Assembly: GCA_013396655.1 (NCBI GenBank)
Contig: WBMV01000121.1
Coordinates: 310,001-374,000 of the forward strand
DNA: 64,000 nucleotides
Origin: Campylorhamphus procurvoides
Lineage: Eukaryota; Chordata; Aves; Passeriformes; Dendrocolaptidae
Reading direction: 5' to 3'
Part shown: in pieces, positions 12,421-26,300 of the stretch
Layout of the letters: every line of letters starts with the position of its first letter
How positions within the stretch are numbered: the stretch's first letter is position 1
Notes under the pieces: generated by a model
The model's input: only the letters and a program-made list of their open reading frames with translations
Database searches by the model: none
Told to the model about the DNA's origin: nothing
Made by a program: the position numbers and the translations under genes

Positions 12421-12562
12421 AACTTGAGGAAATGGCCTCAAGCTGCACCAGAGGAGGTTCAGGTTGGCCATCATGAGGAATTTCATCCCTCAAAGGTTTG
12501 TCAGGCTTTGCAATGGGTTGCCCAGGGAAGTGGAGGAGTCACCATCCTTGGAAATGTTCCCC
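12421..12562 (+). mobile_element. CR1 LINE fragment, 3' ORF2 region, 3' tail missing
   Basis: The plus strand matches the conserved 3' part of avian CR1: AATGGCCTCAAGCTGCACCA, then GAGGTTCAGGTTGG, then GGTTGCCCAGGGAAGTGG and AGTCACCATCCTTGGAAATG. One reading frame keeps [20 protein letters not shown] residues, typical of the end of CR1 ORF2. After about 12562 similarity stops abruptly. The usual remaining 3' sequence and the ATTCTATGATTCT tail are absent, which is unusual because CR1 copies are normally truncated at the 5' end. The following 150 bp to the AATAAA at 12710 are unrelated and unassigned. Confidence 0.85.
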
Positions 12563-15500
12563 TCCCAGGTAAGGTATGGTCTGAGCAAATTGGGCTTTTG
12601 TGGCTTGCAGAACACCTGCACAGGAGGGTATCTGAGCACAGAGACCCCTAGATGAGGGGAAGGAGCAGGAAAAATGTCCTTTGTTGGGTGATAAGTGTTA
12701 TAGTACACGAATAAAGTTCAATTTTTTTAATTACTGTGGAAAAGTATAGTCAGAGAGCTTTCTAAGCTATAATCCTGAGTCCTGTCATCACAGAAACTCT
12801 GTAGAATGGGTTGAGGGTATGCAGAATAAAATGTCCCTGGCCTTGGATGATAGAAGGATAGAAGCCTCACTTTCCTGACAGTTATTTATCATTCCTTTTT
12901 ATAATGTGTGCTCCAAGAGGCTTTTTTTAAGTCCAAGAGTAGTTTTTAACTTAGCCCTACAACAGGTGACTTGTTTTAACTACTGTTTGCAGATCCTAAA
13001 AAGCAGGAGTACAGCTTCAGCAAGCAAGAATGCGTATCTATGTGCATAATATTTAATTAATGCACGCATGTTGAGAGAAAAATAACATTTATATCCTAAT
13101 ACTCTGGTGTGCCAGTTCTAGAGTGGGAGTGAGTAGTCAAGACTTTTGTACTTTGCATCTCTGCTGCCAGACTCTACAGAAACTGAGTAATTAAAGGGAA
13201 AGGTAAGGTTCCTTTTATTCACTATTACAGAACTACGGCAATGGTGAAGAATAAAGGAATCTCAAGTCACCGGTAGTGGATAGTAATCCAATTTAAATCC
13301 CCAGGCAAGTTAAGTTGATGTATTCTCGGCATGGTGCCTGGAGTAGGATGGGGGGAAGGAATGGGAAGGGATGAATCAGCTCTGATGTTTTGCAAGATCC
13401 TGCCTTCTATTTCAATATTGTCTTGTTTTCTTTGCCTAAATTTATTCCTGACAGGTGGTGACAGAATGTTTTCATTAAAGAAAAGCATCCTATAATCACA
13501 AAAATCATATCAAGTCTCCTGTGGAAAACTGGTGTTCAGACTTAAAAGTGGCCATACTCTCTTTGCCAGCTCTTTAAAGATTTGAAATTCCTCATTGCTG
13601 CATTCAGGTTGAGCCTTGTTCCTGCACAGCCCTGACACAGTGGTCGTTCGGACCCTGGGTGGGCTGAGCTTGGGGCAGCACCAGCATGCCTCCTGACCTA
13701 CTTTGGCACTGCTTGATGTTGAATTACAGATCAGCTATGACATTCTTTCACTAGAGCCTCACAGGTAAGAAGGGCACAGTTTTAGAACTACTGTCAAGAG
13801 AAGCTAAGCTAGTTCTTTGACAAGCTGAGCATTGAAAACACTGCTATAAGAACGCTGCTGTAAGAATAAGACAGGTTATTAACACTTGCAAAAGGTGCTT
13901 GTGTCTCCTTTGTACACAGCTGGTGGAGCCAGTGTAGATCCCAAGGCTCAGGGAACAAACACAGGAAGTTTGAATCTCAACCATTCAAGTGGAGTAGCTG
14001 TGCCTCACCTCATACGTCCTCGAGAGCTGGTTGCTCAAGTTTGTTGGAACCTGCGCTGCCTGCTCTGGTTTCCCAGTAGTGGGTGAGAATGTGGGCCACT
14101 GTCAGACTGTGACACTGTGGGGACAGAGGAAAAATGACTCTCTGTACCTGAGAAGTCAACCAGACACCTCCCATTTCCAGCTTCAGGTCCAGGGACTGTG
14201 TGGACCAGGTCTACATGTGTGAGGTGGGACAGGGAGAGGAAGAGGGGCTGCCTGATGAACCAAATGCTGATGTCATTAGCCTTGGCAAAGCTGAACACTC
14301 TGGAGGTGGCTTTTGAATGCTGGTTATGGTGTGCTAATCCACCACTTCCAGAATAGCCTGCCTGTAACAAGTGCCCAGGTGTTCTGGCTGGTTTACTGTT
14401 CTCTATGATAACTGTATTTAGACAGAATATAATTTAGAAATGAAAGACAAATCACTAAATCAGAGGAAATCATGGCATTGAATCAAGTGAGGAAAAAGTA
14501 ATACTTTCCCCAACCTAAATAACAATCAGCTCAATTTTTCCTTGCTTCTGGAGCCCATTTTGATTTCATAAGCACATTTTCTTCCTTGTCACTGCCTCTG
14601 TAGGGATTTTTAAAGTATATGTGTGTTCTTAATATTTTTGCTGTGCCTCAGGTCAGCACAGTTAACTTTATTTGTCTGAGTGGTTCAGTCCCCTGGGCCT
14701 GTACAGTGATCAACTTTGTCTGTTCCACAGGACAGATTTTGGTAAACAGCTTTAGAGATGCTAATGAGGGAAGAGGAGAGATACCACAGGACTAAGTGTG
14801 CATTTAAAACCCCACGCCTTGATATACCTTATTGCTTGTAGGACTTCTCATCTTCACAGTGCTTATAAAGTATTAATGAATCCTCATGACACCACTATGA
14901 AGTGATGTAAATCTGTATTATCACATGGGAAGGCAGGAGATAAAATTTTCTTGTGTAAAGCTTGCCAAAGAAGCCAAGGGGAAAACCAATAGTTTTAAAT
15001 GACTTGTCTCATCTAAGACAACTGGAAAATTGCCTTTCTAAGTTGCTGTGTTGTAAAAGTATACATTTGTGTAGGCACATGCATCAGTGCTCTCCTGAAT
15101 AAAGAAATGTTCCCTAACTAGTGGTTGTGAAACCATTGCAGCTTTGAATGATTCTACAGGGAAAAGCTGTGAGGTTTTTGTATCTGTCACTGAGCTTACT
15201 AAGTTTTTTTTATAGCTTGTTTAGCAATTTCAGATTTTCTCATGTGATTTCTCCTTCACCATAACTCATTTTGAAAAGGAGAATAGAGGAGAGGGAAAGG
15301 GACAGAACCTTCAGAACATGTGAGGAGTGGTCCTTGGGTCCCTGGACAGTAGGTGGGAGGAGAGAGCAGCTGAAGGAGGTGGTTTGGGGCTGAGGATGCC
15401 TGACAGAGCTGTGGTGTGAAACTTCAGCCATTGGAGGAAGCATTGCTGGGACCTTCAGGGGCTCTTCTGCTAGTTCTGCTGGAGCATCCTTGCCTGGTCT

Positions 15501-17159
15501 CTGTCGGTTCTGGGCTTTGCTGCTCCTACTGCCTGTTATTGTCACATTTGTAGCCAAAGCCATTTTAGTGTAATTCCACCCTTGCTGCATCCACCTCCTC
15601 CCGTCTGTATTTGTTCTTTGCTCCTAGCAGCTCCTTGGCAACCTGCCACACGAGATATCATCTGCAGCCTCACTTAGAGAATTACTGTACTCTGACCTCC
15701 TCTGTTGCAGTCTGCTTCTGCTTCATTGACCTTAAGAGCTAAACTCAACTGCAATTAGACACTCGTAGTGGAAACTGCCTTCCCACAGGTGGATTTATGG
15801 TTAAGAGCAGTGCATGTGGAAGTACATTGACGCTGCAGGGTAGAAATCAGGATAATGAATTAAATTTTTCAAGTGAAGTCTGTATACTAATTTTAGCTGT
15901 ATAAAATAATTCTCTCTTTTGAGGGGGAGATCTTCTTTCATAAATAAAAAGGTAAGGTAAAAATGGAAACCTATTCAGGATTATTGATACAAATGCTGTA
16001 ATGTATTTCTTTTACAGGTAACACTAATGTTTTCAGATCAGTAGTCACTTAATTCAAGATTTTTATACATGTGTATATATAGTATAAATCTAGAGATGCA
16101 TTGGGAGTAGTATCTTGTAAGACAAATATCTAGGTATAGTGAAGAACTAGGACACAGATAATTAAGTTTCTGATCAAATTAAGTATCTGCATATTGGAAT
16201 ATCCATGAAACAACCCTTTTGAGACATTCTGAATGGCTTAAATCTCACTAGCTGTATCCCTGCTGATTCTGTGCACATTGCTACCCACCTTCCTTGAGCT
16301 CTACAGCCTGACAGTGTGACTTGCTCAAACAGAGGCTGACCGGCTTACTTTGCTCACAGGAACATAATTTCAGAAGCAACGTAACACTGTTTCGGAAGCT
16401 GTAAAGATCATTTTTTCTGTACCTTAGGTAGCTCCATGATAACCTCTTTATTTCTGTTGGCATTTCCCTTTCTGCTCTCCTTCTAAAGGAGGTGCTCCCA
16501 CAAACACTGCCCCCCACATCTGATCATTCTGCTGTCCTCTAGGGATCTATCCACCAGCACCGCATCCTTTCAGAATTTATGCCAGGTTCTCTGATTCTGG
16601 CTTCTTTAACTCTGGTCTTTGTCTTCTGCTATGTGGTGATTGTGTAGCTCCTTCAATTTCGGTTCTCTCATGGCTACTCTCTTGTCCCCTTCTCTGGCTC
16701 TCCTACTGCTCCATATTCCCTACAGTGAGTGGGCTGAGACAGGTATCAGATGTTTTCTTCCCTCTCTCCTTTCACTGCATCCCATTTCCCCCCTTCTTTC
16801 CTGAAAGAACTCTCAGGGCCATCACCCTTGCATGGCATTGTCCTTTGAATAGGACTTCGGGTACAGGTCTCTCTTAGCTGTCTTACACTGCTAGATATGC
16901 TTTTCAGATAATGAGGTATGAAATAGGGACAAACACGACTCACGGTGCTCGGTTAGATTTATATATCACCTGTAAACCCATCTTCATGAAAACAGAGTGG
17001 CAGTTGATGTCCAGCTTTTCATGAATGCTATATTTGAGAATTTTCCCTTAGCCAGTGGGATGTGCTGCTACCCAGGAATGAGACTCCTGTGATGCTTTGG
17101 CAGTTGTGAACCTTCCTATGCTCTCTGTGGGCTCTTCCCAAGAAGATGGCTGGTTGGTA
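12563..17159. other. Gene-free stretch
   Basis: No gene is recognised. Locally GC-richer patches occur at about 13610-13720, 13900-14380 and 15290-15660. The last contains an intact minus-strand ATG frame listed separately. An AATAAA with T-rich sequence behind it lies near 12710-12730 and could be a polyadenylation site, but no transcript body can be defined. Confidence 0.55.
15240..15590 (-). other. Unverified 116-codon ATG open reading frame
   Basis: An intact minus-strand frame runs from an ATG (complement of 15588-15590) to a TGA. It sits in a GC-richer patch, and the product is rich in Ser, Pro and Leu, with no domain, signal peptide or repeat that I recognise. The C-terminal half is a Ser/Leu stretch typical of pyrimidine-rich DNA read by chance. 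No clear splice sites flank it. It is probably not a gene. Confidence 0.1.
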
Positions 17160-17720
17160 TGTTGACTTAAAGGAGCGAAGAAAAAAACCTCAGGCAACTC
17201 CAGTAGGAGATAAGATAAGTGAGCAGGAGCTTTAATGAGCCAACACCGGCTCCAGGAATACATTCACATGGGAAATCCCCCCCTTACAACTAAGTTACAA
17301 GATTTTATAATAGTGTCCATCCAATCCCATTCGATTATTTCCCCCAGTCCTGCCCCGTTTCTCCCTCTACATGCCCCATCAGGAATTGAGTCTGGGGGTC
17401 TCAGGACCCTCTCTTCATCTTCGTTGTCTTCCTCACAGCACGTCAGGTCCTTGGAGGCCTTCCAAAGCTTCAGATTTGGAGGTCCTTCTGTCCCTGTCTT
17501 TATCTTGTGGTACAGGCTTCATGGCGCTTTTCTGTAATTCTATCTTGAAATAGAGACTAAACAACTAAAGGAATTCTAAGGGGTTGATATAGGATGGGGT
17601 CAGTATGTATAAACATTCAGCTACTAAAGTTATATTACTAGTACATTGCATCTACAATAATTTCTAACATCTATAAAATTAAAAAATCAAAAATCAAAGA
17701 GACCCTTAGGCGTCAGTAAG
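17160..17720 (-). mobile_element. Probable endogenous retrovirus LTR, minus strand
   Basis: Read on the minus strand, the segment has the order expected of an LTR. A TATAAAAT box (complement of 17302-17309) is followed about 65 bp later by an ATTAAA polyadenylation signal (complement of 17231-17236), and the element ends ...AAGTCAACA, that is, the canonical CA terminus at 17160. The upstream part is U3-like, purine-rich and AT-rich. The outer U3 end is not clear: I could not find a matching TG terminus or a convincing target-site duplication, so the right boundary at 17720 is approximate. No gag, pol or env similarity is visible beside it, so this is most likely a solo LTR or a truncated copy. 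I cannot assign the ERV class. Confidence 0.5.
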
Positions 17721-20408
17721 TAAAGTGTTTGGTTTTCCTCTAGACTTTGTGTATCTTGCAGTGAGTCTGCTGCCTCCATACTGTTGCATACATCTGTGTT
17801 TGAGATAAACATATGGGAGCTAATTCATGTTGAGAACTTTTGTGTAGTTCTCATCAGTATATAAAAGGGGATATGTGAACTCATATGCTGAACTTACTCT
17901 GTTTAAGTGTCCTTTATTGCTACAACAGAATAAGAATTAGTATCTGCATGTCACATTTTTTTAGTGCTAGTTTAAACTAATTGAGCTGTGTATGATTTGC
18001 CTTCTGGACTCTCACTCCTGCTAAAAACAAGTGATGATCAGTGGCAGTGTAAGTTAGACATGAGTAAAACACTGAAACACTGTTCAGTTAAACAGCTTTA
18101 ACAAATGGTGCCATTTTGCATGCCTATTCAGAGTGCAGAAAATCAATCTGCTTCCAAAGCTGGAGCCCTGCCACTTGATTTGTGGGTTTCTAGCCGTTCT
18201 GACTTAAAGCCCAGTTTACCTTATAGTTAGCATAACTGTCCAGGCATGAGCATGTAAACTGCACAGATTATGTTCAGGAATTACATTGTGGAAATACAGA
18301 TGGGTCTGTTTAATGAGGTACAAAGCCTGTTTTGCATGAAATGTATAAACCTCAGTTATCCATATGACACAAGGGACAAAGGATAATTTTGACAATCAAG
18401 CTTTCAAAATAAGGTAGGGGTATTCAATATGATGAGCTTTAAGAATCATGACCTCATCTGGCATAACAGAAGGCTTGGATACTTGAAGCACTTCTGTATT
18501 GGATTCAAAGAATTTAATAGTGTTTAATGTTTGGATTCCAGTTCGTAACTGCTGTTAATATCCAACTCAAAAAGATCTGTAAAAGTCAAGTAGGTCCAAC
18601 AGCATCTCACTGCCTCTGGTAGTCTTCAGTTAGCTGTGAATAGGGACAGAAAAAGAGAATTTGACAGCCTAGTTCTCAAAGAGAGCCAATGTGCCATCTT
18701 CCCACAGTGTATTTTTTCACTCAAAAAAAAAGTGGGCTTATTTTCTCCGAGAGTTGTATTTTAAAGAAAAATACTTAATACTTTTCCTTTTGGTTAAGGT
18801 CTGGAGCTCAGAATGTTTTGAAATATTTTTCTTTCTCATTTAGAGTAAATCCCACTTCATTTGAATTAATTACTATACCTGAGTAGTAAAGACTATCTTG
18901 GATGCTCAAAAAAGAAAAAAAAAAGACTAAACCTCATCATATGAGTCTTACTGATAGAATCTTATTAACTTTGCCTGCTAATATTCACAAGTTCATCCAT
19001 CCTTCTGTCTCCCACTATCATCATCTTTTCGCTTTGAAATGTATGGAGGGTTTTTCAGGCAATTCCAGTAGAAATAAACTTCCTGTTACCTTACCAGAGT
19101 GGTAGGGATCAACTCAAAATCATCTGAGTCACTACACTCTGAAGAGATCTGTGTTTACATACATGGTAAGAATTAGCATGTTCTCCTGTAGGAAATACCA
19201 GTAAGGTAAATGAGGACATTCTTGTTGATATGGGTGGGCCATTTTGGTGTCTCTCTTTGGTGTCTAGCTGTTTCACTTGACTGCTGTGCATTCTACTGGC
19301 TGTGTATGGAGTGTGTCTCCTGCTCCACGGGCTGAGCAAATAGATGGATCCAAACAGATAGATACATGAATGAATGGATGTTTGTCTGTCAAAATGCAGC
19401 CTGGGTCAATTCACTTGCAATTGCATGTACTGAAGTCAGTCTCTAGTCTAACACTGCTTCATCATTTCACCGTGCAGTGCATTTGGAAAAGGGTCTGTGG
19501 CCTATCCATCATCTCACTGGCTTTTTGAACACTTTAGTTCTTTGGCTGAAAGGATGCCAGTGCAAGGTCACTACTGGGATGTAAAGTTAGATCAAAAGTA
19601 CCTGTAAAAAAGAAAATATCTAAGGCTAGGCTCAGGTAGCTCTGCTATCTGTCCCTAATGTGTTTTCTGCATAGCATGTGGTAGCTGAAGGTGGGTGAGC
19701 CATACTTTGTGATAGAGACTGCAAAAATGTCAGTGGTTTTAAGTACTTTGGATGTTCATAGTAAGGGGCTGCCTGAAAGCTGAGGAGTTCTTTGCAGGGC
19801 AGGAAATCAGCTGGATACAGAAGATCAAGGGGGCCCTGAACTCATGGCCTTGCTATTTTCAGATCAGTTAGGATCCTACATGTCAACCCAGCAGAAGATT
19901 CTTCAGTCTGTGAGCATTTGTCTTCTGACCCATTTCTTTTCCTTGTGGTACAGGTAACTGGCGCTGTACACCAATGCACAACCAGCAGCTCATTGTCTGT
20001 GTACACACAGGATATTTGGAGGTTCAGTAGGGTCCTTGTTTTTGCATTCAGGAAGTTTGTTAAGAATCACACTCTTGAACTCTCTTGAATGATGTAATCT
20101 CCTGTATTTTTGTAGGTGGCTTTAGGTCCATTCATTTAAAGTGGTGGCCAGGTCTACTACAACAGCAAATCAATAGGCACAGGGAATCTACATAGTTCAT
20201 TTCACCATAACAGCTGTGAATTTTCTGTGACTCCACTTGCAAAGACTACTTTTCTCTGCCAGTATTGTCTCTACAGATTAGATGTGAAGCAGAAAATTAC
20301 TTATTAGAAGTGTTTTTGTTGGCTGTTGCTGTGGCACAGAAAAAGGGCAGAATCTTCATGGTATTACATACCAGAGGCTGTATGAAGAGGGGAGGGGGCT
20401 GAGTGTTG

Positions 20409-20422
20409 CACACACACACACA
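20409..20422. repeat. (CA)7 microsatellite
   Basis: Seven uninterrupted CA units. This is short, so probably of low variability. Confidence 0.9.
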
Positions 20423-23325
20423 AATGTACATTTTGGAATAGGAGTTGCAGTGCTTGAACAAAAGTATCTAAAACATTTTGTTTTTCGGAACAAAACTTAG
20501 ACATTTCAGAGAAAATAATGTATGTGAAAGTACCTATGCCAACGATATTCACTCTCATTATATCACTGAGATTTCTGTAGGATGACTTTATTCACTTAAT
20601 TTGGGTGGGAACTTCACGTATTCTTGTAGAGTATAGAAAACATCAGGGAAAATCTTTGCAGGTAATGTTTTAAAGCAGTGCCACCTTATGGTTCTTTTCA
20701 GAATAGGGACGTTTGGTCTCCAACCTGTGTGCACCTGGCTGGGCTCTCTGACTTTCTTAAATGGTCACCTTCTATGTTTCTGATCACAGGGGTTGGTGAT
20801 GGACTATACCTATGACTATCAGCACTAATTGCAGAGAAAAACAACACAATTATTAGCTTGCTTCTCAAAGAAGAGCTGCTCCCTCTGTACAATTAACCAT
20901 CACATTGCTCACGCATCCTACAATTGCACACAAATCCTGCCCCAGGCCCATTCCTCCCAGACTCCTTGCGTTACTGCCTAAGGCTCCCATTTGTGCTGAG
21001 ATGTTGCACTCCAACCCAGTGTCACAACCTATCATCTTGGCAGATGAAGCCCATATTTATCATACCTAGCCCTGCGGTCCTGTTCGCACCATGGTAAATA
21101 ATTGCCGGCTGGTCAAGAGAAAGAGGAGAGGCTTTGAAATTCTGCACTGCTGTTGCTCACCTAAATCCAGGATCCCTTAGAAGGGTGGGTTTCTGATATG
21201 ACCCTGCACCCAGGGAAGATGATCTTAGAAAAATCCTTGCAGAAAAACTGGTCCTCCCATTCTCTTGCTGCTTTTGTTCCAGTTTCTGGCAGGACTAGCT
21301 GCTGTGTGGATGCCAAAAGCTTGTCAGAACTGCTTGGTTGTGTGGCTGCACTGAATTCCCTGAGAAGTCAATTACATATTGACGTATGCTCCTGTGTTAA
21401 TTACAGATACTGGTGCAGCGTGGAGACCTCTTTTGTCTGCAGTAGCCGTAGTAGTTTGCAAATAATTCTGGTTATCCTGTGAGAGAAGTGTCACTAAACT
21501 ACAGGAGAAAAAAATCCTGGAGATACTTTAATTAAATCTGGGTTTCAAAGTAACAGTTTTTTCCAATAACTGCAATGCAGAAGTCCCGGAAGCAGGATTA
21601 AGAAAGGTGGGGTTCTTTGCTACCCTGCTGAATGCAGAGGAGCTCCATTTCTCAGAAAAATTACGGTTTGATCTGGGATGAGAAGTGGCACAAGGACAAA
21701 TATGGTGGGAGCAGCTGGGACTGATGTTCAGATGTTACTATTCTGCTGTTCAGTGCAGTTCACACAACCATCACCACTGCTGTCCTCAGTGTTGACACAC
21801 CACCAGTTGCAATGGGGCTAAAATCAAGCAGGAGCCGTTAGCCAGGTTTTGACGCTCTCTGTTGATAGGTTTGTTCATATACAGCTCTTTCTTCTTCCTT
21901 CTAGTCACATAGACACTGCACAGCATCCTTACTGAACATTATGCAGAGATGGCCAACCCAGCATAGCTGCCAAATTCCCTCAGATTCCAGCAGGATTAAT
22001 ATCATTAATATGAACTTAAATATACTCTTGCTATGAGTTTAGCTTGTTCACAAAGGTGTTTGTGGTTAACAGAGAATACTGTGGAAACTCAGTTTCCTAT
22101 AGTCTTGAGCCATTTCGTTCATAGGCTTTAAAAATTAAATTAAACTGCTATTTTCCATTCTCACCATGTATCCTATACAATTCTCATCCTTTTCATACAG
22201 CCTTTGTTCTGCCAAATATTATGACAGCTCAACACAGGCTGCGTCATTCAACTTACTTAGCCAACAAAATCAAAACCTTGGCCTCATTCAATCAAGTGTT
22301 ACAAAATACACAGAGAGCTCATCATATTTGAGATCTTCAGTATCTGTCTGTTTGGTCTGAAATCAGCACTAAAAGTTTATTACAGACATACACACAGACT
22401 GATCCTGTTAATCTGATTTCCATAGGAAACTAAGTTAACTAAACCAAGTCAAAAGTATGGAGATTACAAGCAATGTAAGATGACAAACCCCCAAAATTAT
22501 AAGCGTATGGTGATGTAAGAAAACAGTCCAAAAATGAAAGTGATGCTACACTAGCTGCCTTGGAAGATCATCTGAAACCCTTCACATGATGCCTTCTGTG
22601 ATGCAAGGAATACTGTAACCTTTGCTTCTTAAATCTTAACTTGCAGAGTTGGGTCACATTCTTGGGAACAGATGGTTACAGCTTTGTTGGCAGCAGTTTC
22701 AATGCCAGCACCATGCTGAACACCGAGAGTGAGCATGTTTTGGAACAAATTTACATTGTACCTTGAATTCTGTGTTTCCATACCACTTTGAAAAGACTTT
22801 GCTATTCTGCCTCAGGGCACCCATAGCAACTTTAATACATGGTACTGGTTTGTCAGACCTGCCTATGATTTACTCTTTTGCTTGTCGTTATTTCCGTGTA
22901 GTTGGTATTTCCCTTTCATAGTAATAAATATTTTTTTTAATCAAACAATGACTGTACATGCTATACAGAAAGATTTATTCTAAATGAGAGAACTCAATGG
23001 CGTGGAACTGATCTCTGGAAATGATTATGGAACAGATTTCTCTGTGCCCTTGGTAGAATCTTTCAACAGCATCAACACTTTCTACAGTGTATTCTCATTT
23101 CGATGCATGATGGGTTTATTGGTGTCACACAATCTATTGGATATCAAAATGATACATATTTGGAGAATTAAGTAACTGCATTATTGGAGCAGTTTCTGGT
23201 GAGTAATTTCAGTCCAGATTCAGGTGACTTTAAATACATATGGTAGGTCATACAAAAATTCTGAAATATCTAAACATGCCTGTGACAATGCATAGCCTGC
23301 TGTTACAACCTGCTATGCTGAATGG

Positions 23326-23386
23326 AAGGGCTAGGTGCCAGAGCTCCCTCTTCCCTGATTGCAAGGGCCTGATGCCAGAGCTCCCT
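23326..23386. repeat. 24-bp imperfect duplication, 37-bp spacing
   Basis: Copies at 23326-23349 and 23363-23386 match at 21 of 24 positions and share a perfect 14-base core, TGCCAGAGCTCCCT. The spacer is only 13 bases, so this looks like a two-unit tandem duplication. Confidence 0.75.
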
Positions 23387-26300
23387 GTTCAACAGGGAAA
23401 CCTTAGACAAAGAGGACTGTGACTCTCAGGTGCATAGTTCTGATCCTGTTCAGCAGCCTATATGTGTTTGCATTCAGGCACTCTCACACTGCATTATAAG
23501 ATGAATGGTATGGTTTTACTTCTCCCATTCTTTGTAAGAAAGGGGTTTAAGTTTTAGGAAAAAAAAATTGACTTCCAAAAATGAGTATATTCTCATTAGA
23601 AATGTGATATGAATGGAGTAATTATTATAGCTTTGTTTTGAAGTTTATTTTGACTTGTTACAATTTTAAGTGTGTAAATTTGTTTTGTTTCATGTAGTCT
23701 TGAGACAGCAGTTATTGGTTTGGCTTTCATTTTTATAAACACATTTTATGGAGAAAGAAAGTTATTTTTATTAAGTATTTCTTACCTTTTACATTAGGCA
23801 GCTGAATTTGAGGCATAAAGAAAGAAGCTTTTCAAAGATTCTGACAGTTTCTTTAATGACAGGTTTTCCTGTATGAGAAAAAACATTTAGAAAGAGTTCA
23901 AAATTATACAAGTAGAGAAAGTGGTTTTTGCGTTGCTACTGAAGAGACAGTTTCTGAGGCTGTATAGCCTCCTAAGTTCAGGAGGGCTCATAGTTGTAGC
24001 AAGACTCTTATTACTGGCAAGGCAGCACCTTTCACAGAGTCTTCTGATGATTCTCTTCTATCTTTCCTCCCTCTCCCTAATTTTTCTTATATCAGAAAGA
24101 GTAGCCTTTTATCACTCTTGTTTGCTTTAACATTCCCTGGGATCTAACTATGGTCTCAGGTATAAAGCAGTGACACAGTAGTTTTCCAACCCTGTTATTG
24201 ATATTCATGGCCAGTTTTAAAGATGGGCTGACCTTTACTTGCCTCCAGCAGATTCATAACATCTCTTATTGTCAGCCTTGAAAGTACGCTTGCATACAAG
24301 ATCTCACCACTGTATGTGTAGCTGAATGTTCCAATTCTCTACATTAGGAAATCTGTCAGCTTTGTGCAAGATAAGAAGACTGAAAACCATGTCATGTCTT
24401 GCTAGTGTTTTTTTTAAATCTGCCAAATCATTGTGATTTGTAACACCTGGACTGTGGTCTGTTTCTAATTGCACCACCAGTACATACTCAGCTTATTTTT
24501 ATGCTGTTTATTTTAATGTATTTGCAGTCTTTATATTGTTTTCACATCTTTAACAGAGGATTGGGTTTTGGAAATTTTTTTCTGTATCATAAAAGGAACC
24601 ATGCTGCTTTTCTCACACTTTTTGCCTCAAAGATGCACAGATGTACAAGAATTTGCATAAAGTGATTAAGCATGCAACACAGAGAATGATGTGCTATCCA
24701 TGCTTCTCATGTGAGGGCATTTTGTTTCAGTTACAGCTTTTGGTGCATCATCTAGGAAATTATTATGGATGCTACAAGCTGTGTGGGGAAAGTAGTGCCG
24801 ATAATGGACTTGGGGTAATTAATGTTACATCAGCCTTCATGCCTGTGTGAATCCTGCTTCAGAATCAATGTGTGATGTCAGTGTGAATTTGCATGAGAGG
24901 CTCAGCCTGTGAGGCAGAAGTGGCTTAGGGTCTAAAATGCAATTTAATACTTTGTCTTTGAGAGCTCTGTGGTAAATTCTACCATTTGAATGCTCTCCAC
25001 CTGGTTTCTTCTTTCTTAAAGGCCCTGCCATGCTCAGCAGGAGTGCGTTAGGATGGATAAGCTTTGGATAGTTGAGCTTTCAGTCTCCTGCTCTGTTACA
25101 TCCTTCGAACACAGTGCTGCAAGAGAAAAAAAAATAATTGTTTATGAGGGAGATCTTACTAGGAGGTAGGCTCCCTGCAGGAGGCAGGGACCCCATCTCA
25201 TTGAAGAAACCTGTCTTGTCCTGTATCCTAAATTCTCTGTATACAAAATTACTGTAACTGCCACAAGCTCTGCATCTGCTGATGTGATCAGTCACATTTG
25301 TTCTTGTGCACTTAGTTTTCTGAGCTTTAGGTTTTTTACAGCTGTTCCACTCTGAATCCAAAGCTTCCAGAAAGCAATGACATACCTAATCACTTCAGTG
25401 GGCTCTAGGGCTGCTCTTAAATCCTAATTTCACTGTCTCTAAATGATTAGATGAATTTACCTGGAAACAGATAAATCAGCAATATCTCCATGCAAAATAC
25501 ATGACCGTTGTGCTTTACCTGTTCTGAGAGTTATTGCCTCCCCTCAGATTAGATGATGTGGTTTTATACCAGTTAGTCTGTGATGTGACACTGTAATGCA
25601 GTGTTCTACAGTGTATAGATACATAAAGTACACATTATGCGTAGAGGTACAAATGCAGTAAGACCTTGTTTACTCAAAGACCCACTGAAGTCAAACAGAG
25701 CAGTTTTTTCTGCCTTCTCTAATGTGGTTTCACATTAACCCTTTTTGAGGGACAAATGCTCATGGTGTTCTTACAGGCAGGTTCTTTGTGGGCCTTCAGG
25801 AGACAGGCTCACTGCACCTATTCTGCGAACACTGCAGCTGGCAGAAAGCTTGATCTGTGTGAGGTTTAACATGCTTGAAGGGTGAAATAAAGTGCAGATC
25901 TGTGTGTAAGCTGCCAGAAGACACTACTGCCTTCAGCTGTCCAGAAGTGTTTTCTAAAGCTTTGGGGGCTTCAAAATGAAGCTGGAATGAACTCTATGAA
26001 TTGGGAAACTCATAGAGTGTAGACTTCTGCCTCTGTCAGCTCCAGTCAGTTCAGGCAGGTGCTGCATTTTGGCTTCCAGAAAAATTCACTTGCTCAGGCT
26101 CTTGAGAAGTGTCTAGCTCACCTGGGCTCACCATGTTGCCTACAGGCACTTGCTGGACCTGTTTTCAAGGACAGATGACAATATTCAAAGAGATGTAGAC
26201 ACAGATTTTCATTTAAAAATGCCATGAACTTGTAAATTCATACTTTTTAAAATTTTGTAAGAATAACAAAATTGCATTTATTCAACATGATGATAAGGAT

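Noticed and set aside
12555..12602. Possible mini-intron with CAG|GTAAGG and TTGCAG|A ends beside the CR1 fragment
   Set aside because: The interval would be under 50 bases, too short for normal vertebrate splicing, and it starts where CR1 similarity ends.
17235..17537. 100-codon plus-strand open frame
   Set aside because: It lies antisense within the probable LTR and has no coding features.
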